A stretch of 64,000 bases of DNA, taken from NCBI RefSeq assembly GCF_030125375.1, contig NZ_JASJUU010000001.1:1436872-1500871 (forward strand), written 5' to 3'. The notes beneath the pieces were generated by a model, which was given only the letters and a program-made list of their open reading frames with translations, did no database searches and had not been told where the DNA came from. Origin of the DNA: Pseudoalteromonas umbrosa (lineage in GTDB: Bacteria; Pseudomonadota; Gammaproteobacteria; Enterobacterales; Alteromonadaceae). How positions within the stretch are numbered: the first letter of the stretch is position 1; every line of letters begins with the position of its first letter. The translations under genes were made by a program, and so were the position numbers. Below are positions 46,473-54,741 of this stretch, one piece after another.

Positions 46473-47103
46473 CCACTTATGACGGCTTTAGGTCACCCCA
46501 AAACCTAAAGTCGCCTCCCTTCACTCTGGAAAACAAAATTTTCTACCAATTTAAATAGGTGTTCTAGACACGTCTGATATAGATTAATGATTATTTCAGA
46601 GATGCTATGCTTTACAAACTGCGCCTTTTCAAAACTTAAAAAAACATAGGCGTATACAATAGCTTCCTTTCTACCTACTCCCCTATTTTGTGCCATTAAG
46701 CTAAGCCACTAACTGACTCTTTAAAATCGGTAAACGGGCTTTATCCAACCAATAAATTTCTGCCTGTCCTAAGTTATGTCTCCTAAGTTATGCAAATTGG
46801 TGCCTGTCCTAAGTTACGTTTTAGAGTAATGAATAATTGAATTTAAGAGATCTATAGTGAGAACCTCTTTACTCTCACGCGTACGCTTACTCTCACAAAA
46901 AGCTTAACCCGCAGATAAAATGGCACAATGAGCACTTAAAACATGATGCCCAATATTATGAACAGCCGATTTAAACCTACCCATAGTCTCAGAACCTTAA
47001 GTCTGCCAGCAGAGGAAAAACATAGCGAAGTGACGCTTTTTTACTTCATGCTGGCTTCCCTTACTTTATGCCATCAGATAAATAAAAACTTCTTTAACAT
47101 GAA
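46473..47103. other. Intergenic region with hairpin and REP-like motifs
   Basis: A terminator-like stem (CTTTAGGT with ACCTAAAG, about 46486-46511) follows the oxidoreductase gene. Two copies of tgcctgtcctaagtta lie at 46761 and 46801, and a palindromic stretch with ccagca and tgctgg arms (about 47009-47053) may be a decayed attC site downstream of the DUF4386 gene. No credible gene is seen. Confidence 0.45.
46761..46810. repeat. Two direct copies of a REP-like motif
   Basis: The word tgcctgtcctaagtta occurs at 46761 and again at 46801, 40 bases apart. This is a variant of the motif flanking the RAYT elements. Confidence 0.6.
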
Positions 47104-47793
47104 TTAAGCATTCCTTTCTGTTGGTTTATCTTTAGTTCCCATAATTAGAAGCCACAAACATATTCCAATTTCTCCTAAAGAAGCAGGCAGTTCGACAAAG
47201 ATAGGAATTGCAACATTTGGAAATAGGAGATAAGAGAAGAATTTTATCAAATATCCAAAACAGCCTACCATAAGCAAAATACCAAATATTTTAGGAAGGA
47301 AGCCTGACTTATAAACTAGATAACCAAAAGGAAATAGCCAAAGGCCCCAAAATATCTGAACAACTGAAATCCCATTATTATATGATCTAAGTAATAACAT
47401 CACCTGTGCATGTATTTGTTCTGCATCGAATGCGTTTAAATATTCAGCTCCACTAAGAAGTGTAAGTACATCGACTTTATTGACCATATTGAAAATAGAT
47501 ATAGGGACACTGACAACAGCGAGCGCCACCATCAAAAATGCGTAAGTTTTGTCAACTGATTCGAATAATTTGTACAAAATAAACGGCAATACAAAAAAGC
47601 TGATGTAGCAAAGTACCCCACTCACAATGCCTAACCTGAATAAAAACTCAGAATCTAGAATGTTATTAGCCGTTGCTGCCGCATCACCCCATACTATAAG
47701 TTGAGATGGTACATAAATAAGGTTAAATATTCCTGTTAAAACGACTGCCAAATAAAATAAGCCAGCTAGCCTAGCAATACTATTTTTAGACAT
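47104..47793 (-). CDS. DUF4386 family membrane protein
   Basis: The 229-residue product has six or so membrane helices. It begins SIARLAGLFYLAVVLTGIFN, and PFGYLVYKSGFLPKIFGILLMVGCFGYLI lies near the C-terminus, a pattern typical of DUF4386. The function of the family is unknown. An AAGGAAAAG site precedes the ATG. It lies just downstream of the attC-like site 47847-47946 on the same strand, so it may be carried as a cassette, although its length is above the cassette average. Confidence 0.8.
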   Translation of the reverse strand: MSKNSIARLAGLFYLAVVLTGIFNLIYVPSQLIVWGDAAATANNILDSEFLFRLGIVSGVLCYISFFVLPFILYKLFESVDKTYAFLMVALAVVSVPISIFNMVNKVDVLTLLSGAEYLNAFDAEQIHAQVMLLLRSYNNGISVVQIFWGLWLFPFGYLVYKSGFLPKIFGILLMVGCFGYLIKFFSYLLFPNVAIPIFVELPASLGEIGICLWLLIMGTKDKPTERNA

Positions 47794-47846
47794 GACTTTT
47801 CCTTAATAAAATAGACTTATTGAACTTAAAATCACAAAACTTGGGC

Positions 47847-47946
47847 TGAAATACCGGCTCAAGTGATGAGCAATTGATTATAAAAAAGAGAAGCAAAGCG
47901 AGCCCGAATCAATCCGATACAGGCCCTACTTTGAGGCTTTGTTATT
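47847..47946 (-). other. attC-like cassette recombination site
   Basis: The minus strand opens with AATAACAAAGCC and contains GGATTGATTCGGGCTCGCTTTGC with a partly complementary second half (TCAATTG, GAGCCGG). It links the genes at 47942 and 47104. Its cores are less exact than those of the right-hand array. Confidence 0.5.
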
Positions 47947-48355
47947 CGTTGGACTCTTGAGGCCATTTCCAAGCAAGCCACACAATTACCATTGTCAAAA
48001 TCGACTCAACAACAGCATACATTTTATAAAAATACCAACCTACAGCATAAGCAAGAAACATAAGCATAATTGTCATTATGACCCCTACTAATATATTCAA
48101 TATTCTATTTATTTTTGCTGGTAATAAAACTGACAAGCAGATCATTAAGCTCGTTACTAACATTATCGAAGACAATCCTAGCAAAGCAGTCTGATCGCCA
48201 GCCCCAAAAATAGTCGTACCGTCTATCATAGACTCGATTTTTGTAGGCGTATAAAGTTCAAAATAATCACAATAGATGTAAAGTGACATTACAGCAGACC
48301 ATAAAGCACAAAGCTTAATTTTGATATTTACCTGATATTCAGAGAACTTTGACAT
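47942..48355 (-). CDS. Four-helix membrane protein, possible cassette gene
   Basis: The 137-residue product has four hydrophobic segments (about residues 13-30, 50-72, 78-100 and 108-130) and a short polar tail, KWPQESNE. No family was recognised. GGAGT lies nine bases upstream of the ATG. Its stop codon overlaps the start of the attC-like site 47847-47946, a tight fit typical of cassette genes. Confidence 0.6.
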   Translation of the reverse strand: MSKFSEYQVNIKIKLCALWSAVMSLYIYCDYFELYTPTKIESMIDGTTIFGAGDQTALLGLSSIMLVTSLMICLSVLLPAKINRILNILVGVIMTIMLMFLAYAVGWYFYKMYAVVESILTMVIVWLAWKWPQESNE

Positions 48356-48821
48356 TATTCTAATACTCCATTTTTTGTCTCTTAATACAGCGTATCTCCT
48401 GCCTCATATTAATGGCTATCCAGATACGCATTCGATTACATTAGACAATAACAACAACTTAACCATATGTAACCATATCGGAAACAATTAGAAACAATCA
48501 AAGTACGATTACCTTGGTATCATAATTATATTTAGCAAGTCTTGGGGACTGTTTACCTTACAAAAGCTAGAATTGAGTTTGATATAGAATCGCCATTTCA
48601 TCTATGCTACAGCCGATATACATCCGAAAATATCTCTGTTTAGATATCAATACAGATTGTTACAATTTTATAGCCCAGCTTATTATTAAAAATCACAGAA
48701 GAATTAAAGGGTGGAGTAAGAATAACATCAGAGTGTCTTCTAGCAGTATAGTCAGGGGTCGAAAGCCTTAAAGAGTAATCTGTAAGGCTTTCTATTATTG
48801 CACTCAGTATTTATCTGAAAT
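48356..48821. other. Intergenic region ending in a hairpin
   Basis: No gene is visible. A stem (GAAAGCCTTA with TAAGGCTTTC, 48761-48791) lies 30 bases beyond the stop codon of the third PD40 gene and may end its transcript. Confidence 0.5.
48761..48791. terminator. Terminator-like hairpin of the third PD40 gene
   Basis: A ten-base perfect stem (GAAAGCCTTA with TAAGGCTTTC) around a loop of about 11 bases. The T-rich side is on the plus strand, so its direction is uncertain. Confidence 0.5.
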
Positions 48822-49796
48822 TTATATATTATTGCGAAGGTAATTATTGAGTTCGGTTATATCAACGCTATAGATATTCATAAGGCCATTATGAATACTC
48901 TCTTGCCGCTGTAGCAATTCATTATAATTCTTCACAGCTTTCACGTCGGGATTTTTATCACTTGAGAAGAATAAGGTATTACCATCAGCTGATAGAATAG
49001 GATCTGAGTCCATACTACGTGAATTGATTTTATCACCTAGATTTATTGGCTTCCCCCATTTACCATCCTTTTGTTTAACTGACACATGTAAATCATAATG
49101 GCCTAAACCGCCCGGCCTCATTGAAGTGTAAAACAACAGTTTTCCGTCCGTTGAAAGCTCGGGGTCTGCATCGCTGGCCGTGGAGTTCAGCTCTGAAATC
49201 TCAATTGGCGCTTGATAACCTTCAGGATGATACTTAGACATAAAGAGATCCATACCACCTTTCGACCCTTTAATCACAGATGAGAAGTAAATATCTTTAT
49301 TGACGTGCACAGTTGGGTAGATCACATTATGATCTCCGTTAATTTTACCTGGCACTAACTGAGGCTGTCCAAATTTATTGCCATCATAGCTTACTTGCCA
49401 CATTTTAAAGATCCCTTTATCCTCACCTTCAACTGGTCTTCTAGAGGTAAAGTAAAAAGTGTCACTGTCTTTGGAAAAATACGGGTTAGTGTCATGAAAC
49501 TCACCACTAAAGGGCAGTAATGTTGGGGTTTGCCATGTACCCCCTTTTTTGTGGGTAATGACTAAAGCACTATGTGAGAATCGGGCCAATGCTCTAACAA
49601 ACGCAAACTTTTTCCCATCGGGAGATAAACTAGAACCATATTCAAATTGGCTGGTCGATACTGTATTTGGTGCAAATAAATTCGGTTCTAACTTGTTTAA
49701 AATTTTCGCTAACTTGTCATCTGCTTGCACAGACCATTGAGTAGAGATTGCTGAAACCAATAGTACGATTTTCGCGACTGTTTTATGCCTCATCAT
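48822..49796 (-). CDS. Secreted PD40 beta-propeller protein, paralog 3
   Basis: The 324-residue product has a signal peptide (about residues 1-25) and PD40 blades. SSLSPDGKKFAFVRA, DPELSTDGKLLFYTS and DPILSADGNTLFFSS can each be read. The NLFAPNTVS segment and the INSR..D..ILSADG block correspond to motifs shared with the paralogs at 12472 and 15485, more than 30 kb away. It is probably a binding scaffold outside the cytoplasm; no catalytic residues were seen. AGGATATTTAT precedes the ATG. Confidence 0.75.
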   Translation of the reverse strand: MMRHKTVAKIVLLVSAISTQWSVQADDKLAKILNKLEPNLFAPNTVSTSQFEYGSSLSPDGKKFAFVRALARFSHSALVITHKKGGTWQTPTLLPFSGEFHDTNPYFSKDSDTFYFTSRRPVEGEDKGIFKMWQVSYDGNKFGQPQLVPGKINGDHNVIYPTVHVNKDIYFSSVIKGSKGGMDLFMSKYHPEGYQAPIEISELNSTASDADPELSTDGKLLFYTSMRPGGLGHYDLHVSVKQKDGKWGKPINLGDKINSRSMDSDPILSADGNTLFFSSDKNPDVKAVKNYNELLQRQESIHNGLMNIYSVDITELNNYLRNNI

Positions 49797-49988
49797 ATAA
49801 ATATCCTTTCTTGCTTTAGCACACTTATTTTTTTGATAATTCTGTGTGTGTTGAATTAAGCTGCTTGAGAAACAACTACGTCCTTAAAAAAAAGACTAAC
49901 AAAACATTTTTGCTGAAATTTAAAAAAACGATGAAACCACAGAGCTTAGGGATATACAGAGAGTTTTGAATAAGTTGAGAAATAAATT

Positions 49989-50042
49989 GGACAGGCACTT
50001 TAGAAAAGCAGATCGAATTACTGTTATTATTTGTGTCTGTCC
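49989..50042. repeat. 54-bp inverted pair of REP-like motifs (mini-element)
   Basis: ggacaggcac at 49989 and gtgtctgtcc at 50033 face each other with about 34 bases between. The inner sequence (ctttagaaaagcagatcgaattac) resembles the left end of the first RAYT element (ctttgaaaagctaatcgaactac), so this looks like an internally deleted, gene-less derivative. Confidence 0.65.
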
Positions 50043-50062
50043 ATATATTTATTATTTATTAA

Positions 50063-50914
50063 CTAATAAGCCAAAACATCTTCTTTAAATGTTTTCATAA
50101 CAAAGTCTGGACTTCCAACCCAAAAAAGCGTTTTTCCAAAACCAAAAAGTATGTTTCTTCCTTGATTTCTAGCTATGAGAGTTCCACCGTAACCAAGTTT
50201 TTCTGCGGTTATTAAAGATTTCACGAAGTAATTATTACTAAAAACATAACTTTTAGGGTTTAAATAACGAACTTCATAGTCACAAGGCCACTCCCCTTCA
50301 TCATTAATAGCCCTAACAACATTATTTGGAGTGTATGCCGTACCAGACGTTTTCTTTTTATAAGTAACACTAGTGTCATAAACATAAAGATCACAAGTGC
50401 TACTTATTGAGAAAACATCTTCTTTTGTCAGCCCTTTAATCACCAGAGCATCGTTAAATACTTCTTCAACCTCCTTATCCGCTAAGTATCCGAAAAAGGT
50501 ACCATAGCGTTCATCTGCAATTTTAACCGCTTCTTCTAGCACTTTATTCTGGAGAGATACCTGATGATCACTCTGAAACCACTTACTATTTTTGGAATCC
50601 ACAGAAAACATTTGGATTTTCTTTGCCAAAGACAACAATTTAAATTTATCCATATTCGATAGACTTTCAAAATGAGCATCTAATACGTCAAAGTTCTCTC
50701 TATCCGCACTTAAATATGTTAAGGCTAATTCCGCAGAATCGGCCCTCAATAAACTCAATTCGGCTTGGTGTATCACTGGCTTCGAATTTACTAAAACAGA
50801 TTTTTTTTGTTCGAAAGCAGGTAGTGATGAGCTTCCATTACTTTCTTCGGCACTTGCGGAAACTCCCAGAGAAACAAGAGTCATTGCAACTGTAACTAGT
50901 AAATTTCTATTCAT
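50063..50914 (-). CDS. Hypothetical secreted protein
   Basis: The 283-residue product has a signal peptide (residues 1-22, ending SASAEE). The first half is helical and rich in Leu, Ser and Lys, and the second half probably beta-rich with two cysteines (SSTCDLYVYD and EWPCDYEVR). No family was recognised. GGAAAAGAAAATA precedes the ATG. The gene ends only 21 bases from the small REP-like pair at 49989-50042, which may shape its mRNA end. Confidence 0.6.
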   Translation of the reverse strand: MNRNLLVTVAMTLVSLGVSASAEESNGSSSLPAFEQKKSVLVNSKPVIHQAELSLLRADSAELALTYLSADRENFDVLDAHFESLSNMDKFKLLSLAKKIQMFSVDSKNSKWFQSDHQVSLQNKVLEEAVKIADERYGTFFGYLADKEVEEVFNDALVIKGLTKEDVFSISSTCDLYVYDTSVTYKKKTSGTAYTPNNVVRAINDEGEWPCDYEVRYLNPKSYVFSNNYFVKSLITAEKLGYGGTLIARNQGRNILFGFGKTLFWVGSPDFVMKTFKEDVLAY

Positions 50915-51162
50915 TATTTTCTTTTCCTATTTAACATTAATATTGTTGTGCATTTCATATTTATTTAGAAGTTATAAATAAACTTGAAATTCACATCTAA
51001 TGTAAAGGCATAAAAAATGGAATTTAAGACACGCATTCCAAAGGTTTTTTCTCCAATTTTTTCAAAATTTTTTTATCGCGTTATCAAATGCTGTAAATAT
51101 AGATATAAACAAACTGTTTATGGCGCTGTTTTGTATGCTGGGCGGGATGTCATTTGGAATTG

Positions 51163-51292
51163 ACTATGGTAAAAGATTTTACCTATGTACTTATCTTCTC
51201 AACATAAAAAAAGCACGGTATACACTCCGTGCTATCAAGTGATAATAAGGCGTCGACGACAACTATATCAGTGCTTCCCGTGCTCTTGTCAT
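51163..51292 (-). pseudogene. Relic of a RAYT transposase 5' end
   Basis: This stretch matches the first 40 or so codons of the intact RAYT genes (compare 43691-43811). It has the same order of words for cataaaaa, agcacgg, cactccgtgctat, aagtgataataag, cgtcga and gctcttgtcat, but with deletions and stops. The start codon complement (51290-51292) fuses directly to a REP-like motif, and the rest of the gene is missing. It shows that a third RAYT element once sat here and was deleted. Confidence 0.8.
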
Positions 51293-51311
51293 GCCTGTCT
51301 CATTTGGTTAG
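51291..51311. repeat. REP-like motif abutting a truncated attC site
   Basis: atgcctgtctcatttggtta sits directly between the RAYT relic and the remaining half of an attC-like site at 51318-51344. Confidence 0.6.
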
Positions 51312-51317
51312 TATTTT

Positions 51318-51344
51318 TTCCTTGTTTAACAGCTTGTTATACAC
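51318..51344 (-). other. Truncated attC-like site
   Basis: Only the gene-proximal half remains: GTATAACAAGCTGTTAAACAAG on the minus strand. The outer half is replaced by the REP-like motif and RAYT relic, which suggests that the element inserted into the attC site. Confidence 0.5.
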
Positions 51345-51834
51345 GGTTTAAGTCTTTAGCCCATTCTTCCCATGAAATATCTCTTCCTGGAAAAGCTATC
51401 ATAGAAAAAGGCCACACCTCTTGAAGCCATTTCAAGACTGTTTGATAAAGTACCTTATCTAAAGTGATATTATCGTCCCTAACCCACAAATATACTTCAC
51501 AATCATAGTTTGGCGACTGGCTTGGGTCTATATAAACAGAGCCGAGGCATTTATCTCTTGAATAGTTAAATACTGAATAAGCAAATGCTTCTCGTGATTC
51601 AAACTCTTGCTTATGAACTTTCAAACTTTCTATATTTTCTTCAAGAGTCATTTCTTTTTGGGGCCACTTTGATTCTGGGCCAAAAACTCCTTGAAGCCTT
51701 TTTTGGCTAGACATGACAGCATCGAAATCTAACTCTGCAACTGCGTCATCAAGAACCCTAAAATGGAAATCTTCAGTGTCAAAGCATTTGGGTATTTCGA
51801 AACATTGAGGAATGAAAAGATTGGGCATACTCAA
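51337..51834 (-). CDS. GNAT-like acetyltransferase, cassette gene
   Basis: The 165-residue product contains RLQGVFGPESKWP, a MTLEENIESL segment, FAYSVFNYSRDKCLGSVYIDPS and CEVYLWVRDD. This run of motifs is familiar from a poorly characterised acetyltransferase-like family, although a clean acetyl-CoA loop is not obvious. The start is TTG at 51834, with AAGGA six bases upstream; ATG at 51828 is an alternative. A truncated attC follows its stop codon directly, so it is a cassette gene. The function is tentative. Confidence 0.6.
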   Translation of the reverse strand: MSMPNLFIPQCFEIPKCFDTEDFHFRVLDDAVAELDFDAVMSSQKRLQGVFGPESKWPQKEMTLEENIESLKVHKQEFESREAFAYSVFNYSRDKCLGSVYIDPSQSPNYDCEVYLWVRDDNITLDKVLYQTVLKWLQEVWPFSMIAFPGRDISWEEWAKDLNRV

Positions 51835-51911
51835 GATTGTCCTTAGTTATATAGCGCTGTGCTAATGCAAGTCAAAAAGTTTGACTTAAAACTGGTGAAG
51901 TAAACGACTTT

Positions 51912-51929
51912 GTGTCTGTCCCATCTGGT
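51912..51929. repeat. REP-like motif variant
   Basis: gtgtctgtcccatctggt, two changes from the common form, lies between the acetyltransferase-like cassette and the attC-like site at 51988-52036. Confidence 0.6.
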
Positions 51930-51987
51930 TTTAAAAAATGATAATTCCCATTTATTCTTGAACACAAACTCTTGCCTTGAAGTTATT

Positions 51988-52036
51988 ATAACGCCACACG
52001 CAGCGGCCGTAGGTTCGTTGCTGCGCCTTGTTATAC
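51988..52036 (-). other. Short attC-like cassette recombination site
   Basis: The minus strand runs from CGTATAACAAGGCGC to GGCGTTATA with a compact inner stem (GCAGC paired with GCTGC). At about 50 bases it is at the short end of the attC size range. It ends the cassette with the gene at 52041. Confidence 0.75.
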
Positions 52037-52040
52037 GTAT

Positions 52041-52364
52041 TTACGACCAAACAAGCCCCCCTATTAAAATGCCTAAAATTAAACATGTGAAGCCAACTTT
52101 AACAGCTGTCTTTCTCTCTGCTTTACTCCACATTATTTCCCCTTCGATATAAAGATCTAACGCTAACTGTGAAGACTTAATATCAGATCTTGCCTTAAAG
52201 CATTCTAACAGTGCCTTTTGAACATTAGGCACCCAACATGAAGGGTGATCATCTAAGCGATCGTAATTAAGCGCATTCAAAATCTCTTGAGATTCATTGG
52301 AGCCTTGTAGCTCACTGTTTTCAGCTACTTCCTTAGCTTTTTGGTAATACTCGGGTATTTTCAT
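52041..52364 (-). CDS. Hypothetical protein with C-terminal membrane anchor, cassette gene
   Basis: The 107-residue product is mostly helical and polar (MKIPEYYQKAKEVAENSELQ...), with one membrane helix at the C-terminus (about residues 88-105). It therefore resembles a tail-anchored protein facing the cytoplasm. The segment before and into the helix (MWSKAERKTAVKVGF) resembles the small protein at 58310-58486 (FWNKIESKAVKVALV), suggesting the two share a domain. It lies neatly between attC-like sites 51988-52036 and 52380-52434. No clear ribosome binding site was found. Confidence 0.65.
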   Translation of the reverse strand: MKIPEYYQKAKEVAENSELQGSNESQEILNALNYDRLDDHPSCWVPNVQKALLECFKARSDIKSSQLALDLYIEGEIMWSKAERKTAVKVGFTCLILGILIGGLVWS

Positions 52365-52379
52365 AACTTGATATACGTA

Positions 52380-52434
52380 TAACGCCCAATAAGCTGCTCA
52401 GTGAGCGGCGCTTACCGGACTAGATTCGTTAGAT
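52380..52434 (-). other. Short attC-like cassette recombination site
   Basis: The minus strand runs from ATCTAACGAATC to TTGGGCGTTATA with an inner stem around GCGCCGCTCACTGAGCAGC. It separates the genes at 52437 and 52041. Confidence 0.7.
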
Positions 52435-52436
52435 TA

Positions 52437-52748
52437 TTATGGTTCACTGGCAATTTGAATGTAAATTGCTTTTGGAGTGCTCTTGAAGACGCTTGAGACG
52501 ACTTCTCTACTGACTGCTTCTAGGTTCTCCACTGTTTCCCCTCGGACTTCGTCAGCATCAAGTATTACGGTCACATGAGTGAGGACGCCATTATCAATGC
52601 TAAAGCCAAGCTGAGATTCCCAGCCATACTTAGACTTAATTAACTCTTGAGCGAGTTCTTGCTTCTCAAACATTCCTATCATGTCATCTGCAGCGTCACA
52701 GCCTTGTAGAAGAACAAAAGCAAGAAAGATCGGGATAATAATATTCAT
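52437..52748 (-). CDS. Small lipoprotein, cassette gene
   Basis: From the ATG at 52748, with AGGAA nine bases upstream, the product is 103 residues. It has a clear lipoprotein signal, MNIIIPIFLAFVLLQGC (Cys17). A longer frame from 52790 would run through the attC-like site and is unlikely. The mature domain (ELIKSKYGWESQLGFSIDNGVLTHVTVILDAD...) is small and alpha-beta; no family was recognised. It probably sits on the periplasmic face of a membrane. Confidence 0.7.
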   Translation of the reverse strand: MNIIIPIFLAFVLLQGCDAADDMIGMFEKQELAQELIKSKYGWESQLGFSIDNGVLTHVTVILDADEVRGETVENLEAVSREVVSSVFKSTPKAIYIQIASEP

Positions 52749-52768
52749 GTTGACGATTCCTTTAGTCA

Positions 52769-52867
52769 TAACGCTTGCCGTAAACGGCACAAAAAAGCAG
52801 GCTAAAATTAGCGACTAAGGAGCACAAGCCTGCTGTTTTGCGTCCCTTGGTTGAAGCGTTTGTTATG
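52769..52867 (-). other. attC-like cassette recombination site (family II)
   Basis: The minus strand runs from CATAACAAACGC to AGCGTTATGAC. The inner arms CAGCAGGCTTG and AGCCTGC pair strongly and carry the spaced bases typical of attC. The same type recurs at 57147, 58191 and 60392. Confidence 0.8.
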
Positions 52868-53303
52868 TTTCAATGTACTCGCAACACGTTTGAAAAGTGA
52901 AGCTTTCGTTTTCACCGACACCTTCATTGTCAAACTCAATGAAAATAGTTCCAGACACCCTGAAACTTCCATCTTCATTTTTCGTAATATTTAGCTCTTT
53001 AACATCACACCAGTTATGAACACAACCAATATAAACAGAACCTTCGGCATCTGTATATATTGAGTGACTCAAATTCATTCCATCTAACCTTGAAGGTGAG
53101 CCTAAGTCCAATTTATACCAATCTAAAATAATTTCAGTTTTAGTAGGCTGCTCATCATAATCTAAACCAGAATCAAACTCTGTAAGAGGAAGAGTTACTC
53201 TATGAAAGAGAGTTTTAGGTAAGCCAATGCTCTCGTTTTCAAACCAGTATGATTGGATAACTCCATTCTTAACTTGAGTTTTACTCTGTAATCCGATTTT
53301 CAA
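52863..53303 (-). CDS. Hypothetical protein, cassette gene
   Basis: The 146-residue soluble protein looks beta-rich, with FFENES-like turns, SIYTDAEGSVYIGCVHNWCDV and a C-terminal SFTFQTCCEYIET containing paired cysteines. No signal peptide or membrane helix is visible and no family was recognised. The start is TTG with a strong AAGGAGG site. The stop codon overlaps the beginning of the attC-like site at 52769-52867, a characteristic cassette fit. Confidence 0.65.
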   Translation of the reverse strand: MKIGLQSKTQVKNGVIQSYWFENESIGLPKTLFHRVTLPLTEFDSGLDYDEQPTKTEIILDWYKLDLGSPSRLDGMNLSHSIYTDAEGSVYIGCVHNWCDVKELNITKNEDGSFRVSGTIFIEFDNEGVGENESFTFQTCCEYIET

Positions 53304-53321
53304 CTAAGCCTCCTTGAAACA

Positions 53322-53446
53322 TAACGCCGCGTTAAGAAGTGAGTAACGTAGACCACATAACTTAAACCATTGTGCCGTAATCACGAAAACTGAATCAAAC
53401 CCAAAATGCCGAGCGTTGGGAATCCCTCTTGATCGCTTTGTTAGCA
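53322..53446 (-). other. Long attC-like cassette recombination site (family III)
   Basis: The minus strand runs from GCTAACAAAGCG to CGCGGCGTTATG, about 125 bases, with inner words AACGCTCGGC and GGCGTTATG. It resembles the site at 57533-57656 and the half-site at 58683-58746. Confidence 0.75.
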
Positions 53447-54067
53447 CTACGGACTTAAAGGCTCGATGCTACAGAGTAATTCTACACCTGCATATGTTGT
53501 CATCCACTGGTTTTCCTGATGGGTAATTAGACCGAGCTCACTGAGAAAAAAGTGGTTGAAGCTTTTTCTAACGGGTGTTAACGCTGATTTATCTTTCTTA
53601 AACGTTGCTAATATACGGCTAAAGGAATTCTTCTCTTGATTCATCGCTATATCGTTCAAAAGCATAAGATCCGCAGTTGTTAGCTTTGACAAAAGTCTTG
53701 CAATTTCTGGATGTATTTCACCCAGCACGGTTTCACGGGCTAGTACATTGGTCCAAATTTCTTCCTGAACTTCATCTACAAATGTGTCCGCACACTCTAA
53801 TGCTATGTAATAGATTTGAGGTTTAATTGATTCTGAAGTAGCGGTGCTAGCCTGTTCCACTTTCTCTTTAGCTTTTTCGATAGCTTTGGCTGCAAGTACT
53901 TTTTGCATTTCATTTAAAGCTTCAAACTTGGTTTCTATAAGTAGCCCAATTCCAGCAGTCGTAGCAGTTAAAGGGTAAGTTACCTTTTGAAAGGTTGTGC
54001 AAGCCAAATCTGTTATTTTTGTAATAGCTTCTTTAGGTAAAGCTTCAGCTAATTGATTCATATCCAC
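53447..54067 (-). CDS. DUF4393 / Abi-alpha family protein, cassette gene
   Basis: The 206-residue product contains LNEMQKVLAAKAIEKAKEKV, then IYYIALECADTFVDEVQEEIWTNVLARE and GEIHPEIARLLSKLTTADLMLLNDI. This succession matches the DUF4393 (Abi-alpha) family, some members of which are linked to abortive phage infection. The first 60 residues include a hydrophobic stretch (TYPLTATTAGIGLLIE). The start is GTG at 54067 with AAAGG upstream; ATG at 54061 is an alternative. It is the first cassette after repeat copy 2, so expression may depend on that upstream sequence. A defence role is inferred from family only. Confidence 0.75.
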   Translation of the reverse strand: MDMNQLAEALPKEAITKITDLACTTFQKVTYPLTATTAGIGLLIETKFEALNEMQKVLAAKAIEKAKEKVEQASTATSESIKPQIYYIALECADTFVDEVQEEIWTNVLARETVLGEIHPEIARLLSKLTTADLMLLNDIAMNQEKNSFSRILATFKKDKSALTPVRKSFNHFFLSELGLITHQENQWMTTYAGVELLCSIEPLSP

Positions 54068-54102
54068 TTCTGTACACCTTTGTTATTGAAGATATGGGGA
54101 GT

Positions 54103-54259
54103 GCTAACATTTTTATCTAAGACAAATGCCGCATAACAACAGCTTTTTAAATATGCACTTCAATACTCTAAACCATAACAATAAGTTAAGCAGATGTCAC
54201 CAAATTAGAAATGGTTAAAGTACGTCACTTGTCGTATAACAGTGATATTTGACAAATAC
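54103..54259 (-). repeat. Dispersed attI-like repeat, copy 2
   Basis: This is close to copy 1 over its full length, and the likeness continues to about 54385. On the minus strand it ends AAAAATGTTAGC, in front of the Abi-alpha cassette gene. Words TTGTTATGG and TTGTTATGCG are present. Confidence 0.65.
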
Positions 54260-54741
54260 TAGGCGCTATATATATCCACATATATATACGCAAGATATAC
54301 CAAAAGTACTATTTCATGTCATCTCTATTGGGTAACCCCCTTTATGCGATTTCATAACTTATTGCACCTCAATCACTTGATGCAATAAATTTGTGCCTGT
54401 TTTATTTGGTTTTTGATATTTTGTCTTTAACCATCGAAAAACCTGAAACTATGTCATCTGAAATTTTTCGAGGCGGACTTTAATGCTTCTAATCCTTTAT
54501 TTAAAACATCTTTCATGCCGTTATTATTTCTTACTATCAGGTTCATTTTATTAAACAGAAAATCTCAAAACACTATAGATTTACTTAATTATAATTGAAC
54601 TATGTAAAAGAGAATCTATGCATAATTACCTTATGGCACATACACAGCCCAATTTAAGTGACTTTTAGAAGCTTGACCAACTTGCTTACACATAAATTAA
54701 GCATTATAAATGTCATCTAACTTGCGAAAAAAGGATAACGT
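54260..54741. other. Intergenic region with repeat continuation and REP-like motif
   Basis: Up to about 54385 this resembles the region right of repeat copy 1. A degenerate motif, gtgcctgttttatttggt, sits at 54393-54410. The remaining 330 bases lead into the ToxR-like gene and show no gene of their own. Confidence 0.5.
54393..54410. repeat. Degenerate REP-like motif
   Basis: gtgcctgttttatttggt, with changes in the centre of the common motif, lies to the right of repeat copy 2. Confidence 0.5.

Noticed and set aside
46505..46696. 63-codon minus-strand frame after the FAD oxidoreductase
   Set aside because: It overlaps the terminator-like hairpin and has no ribosome binding site or family features.
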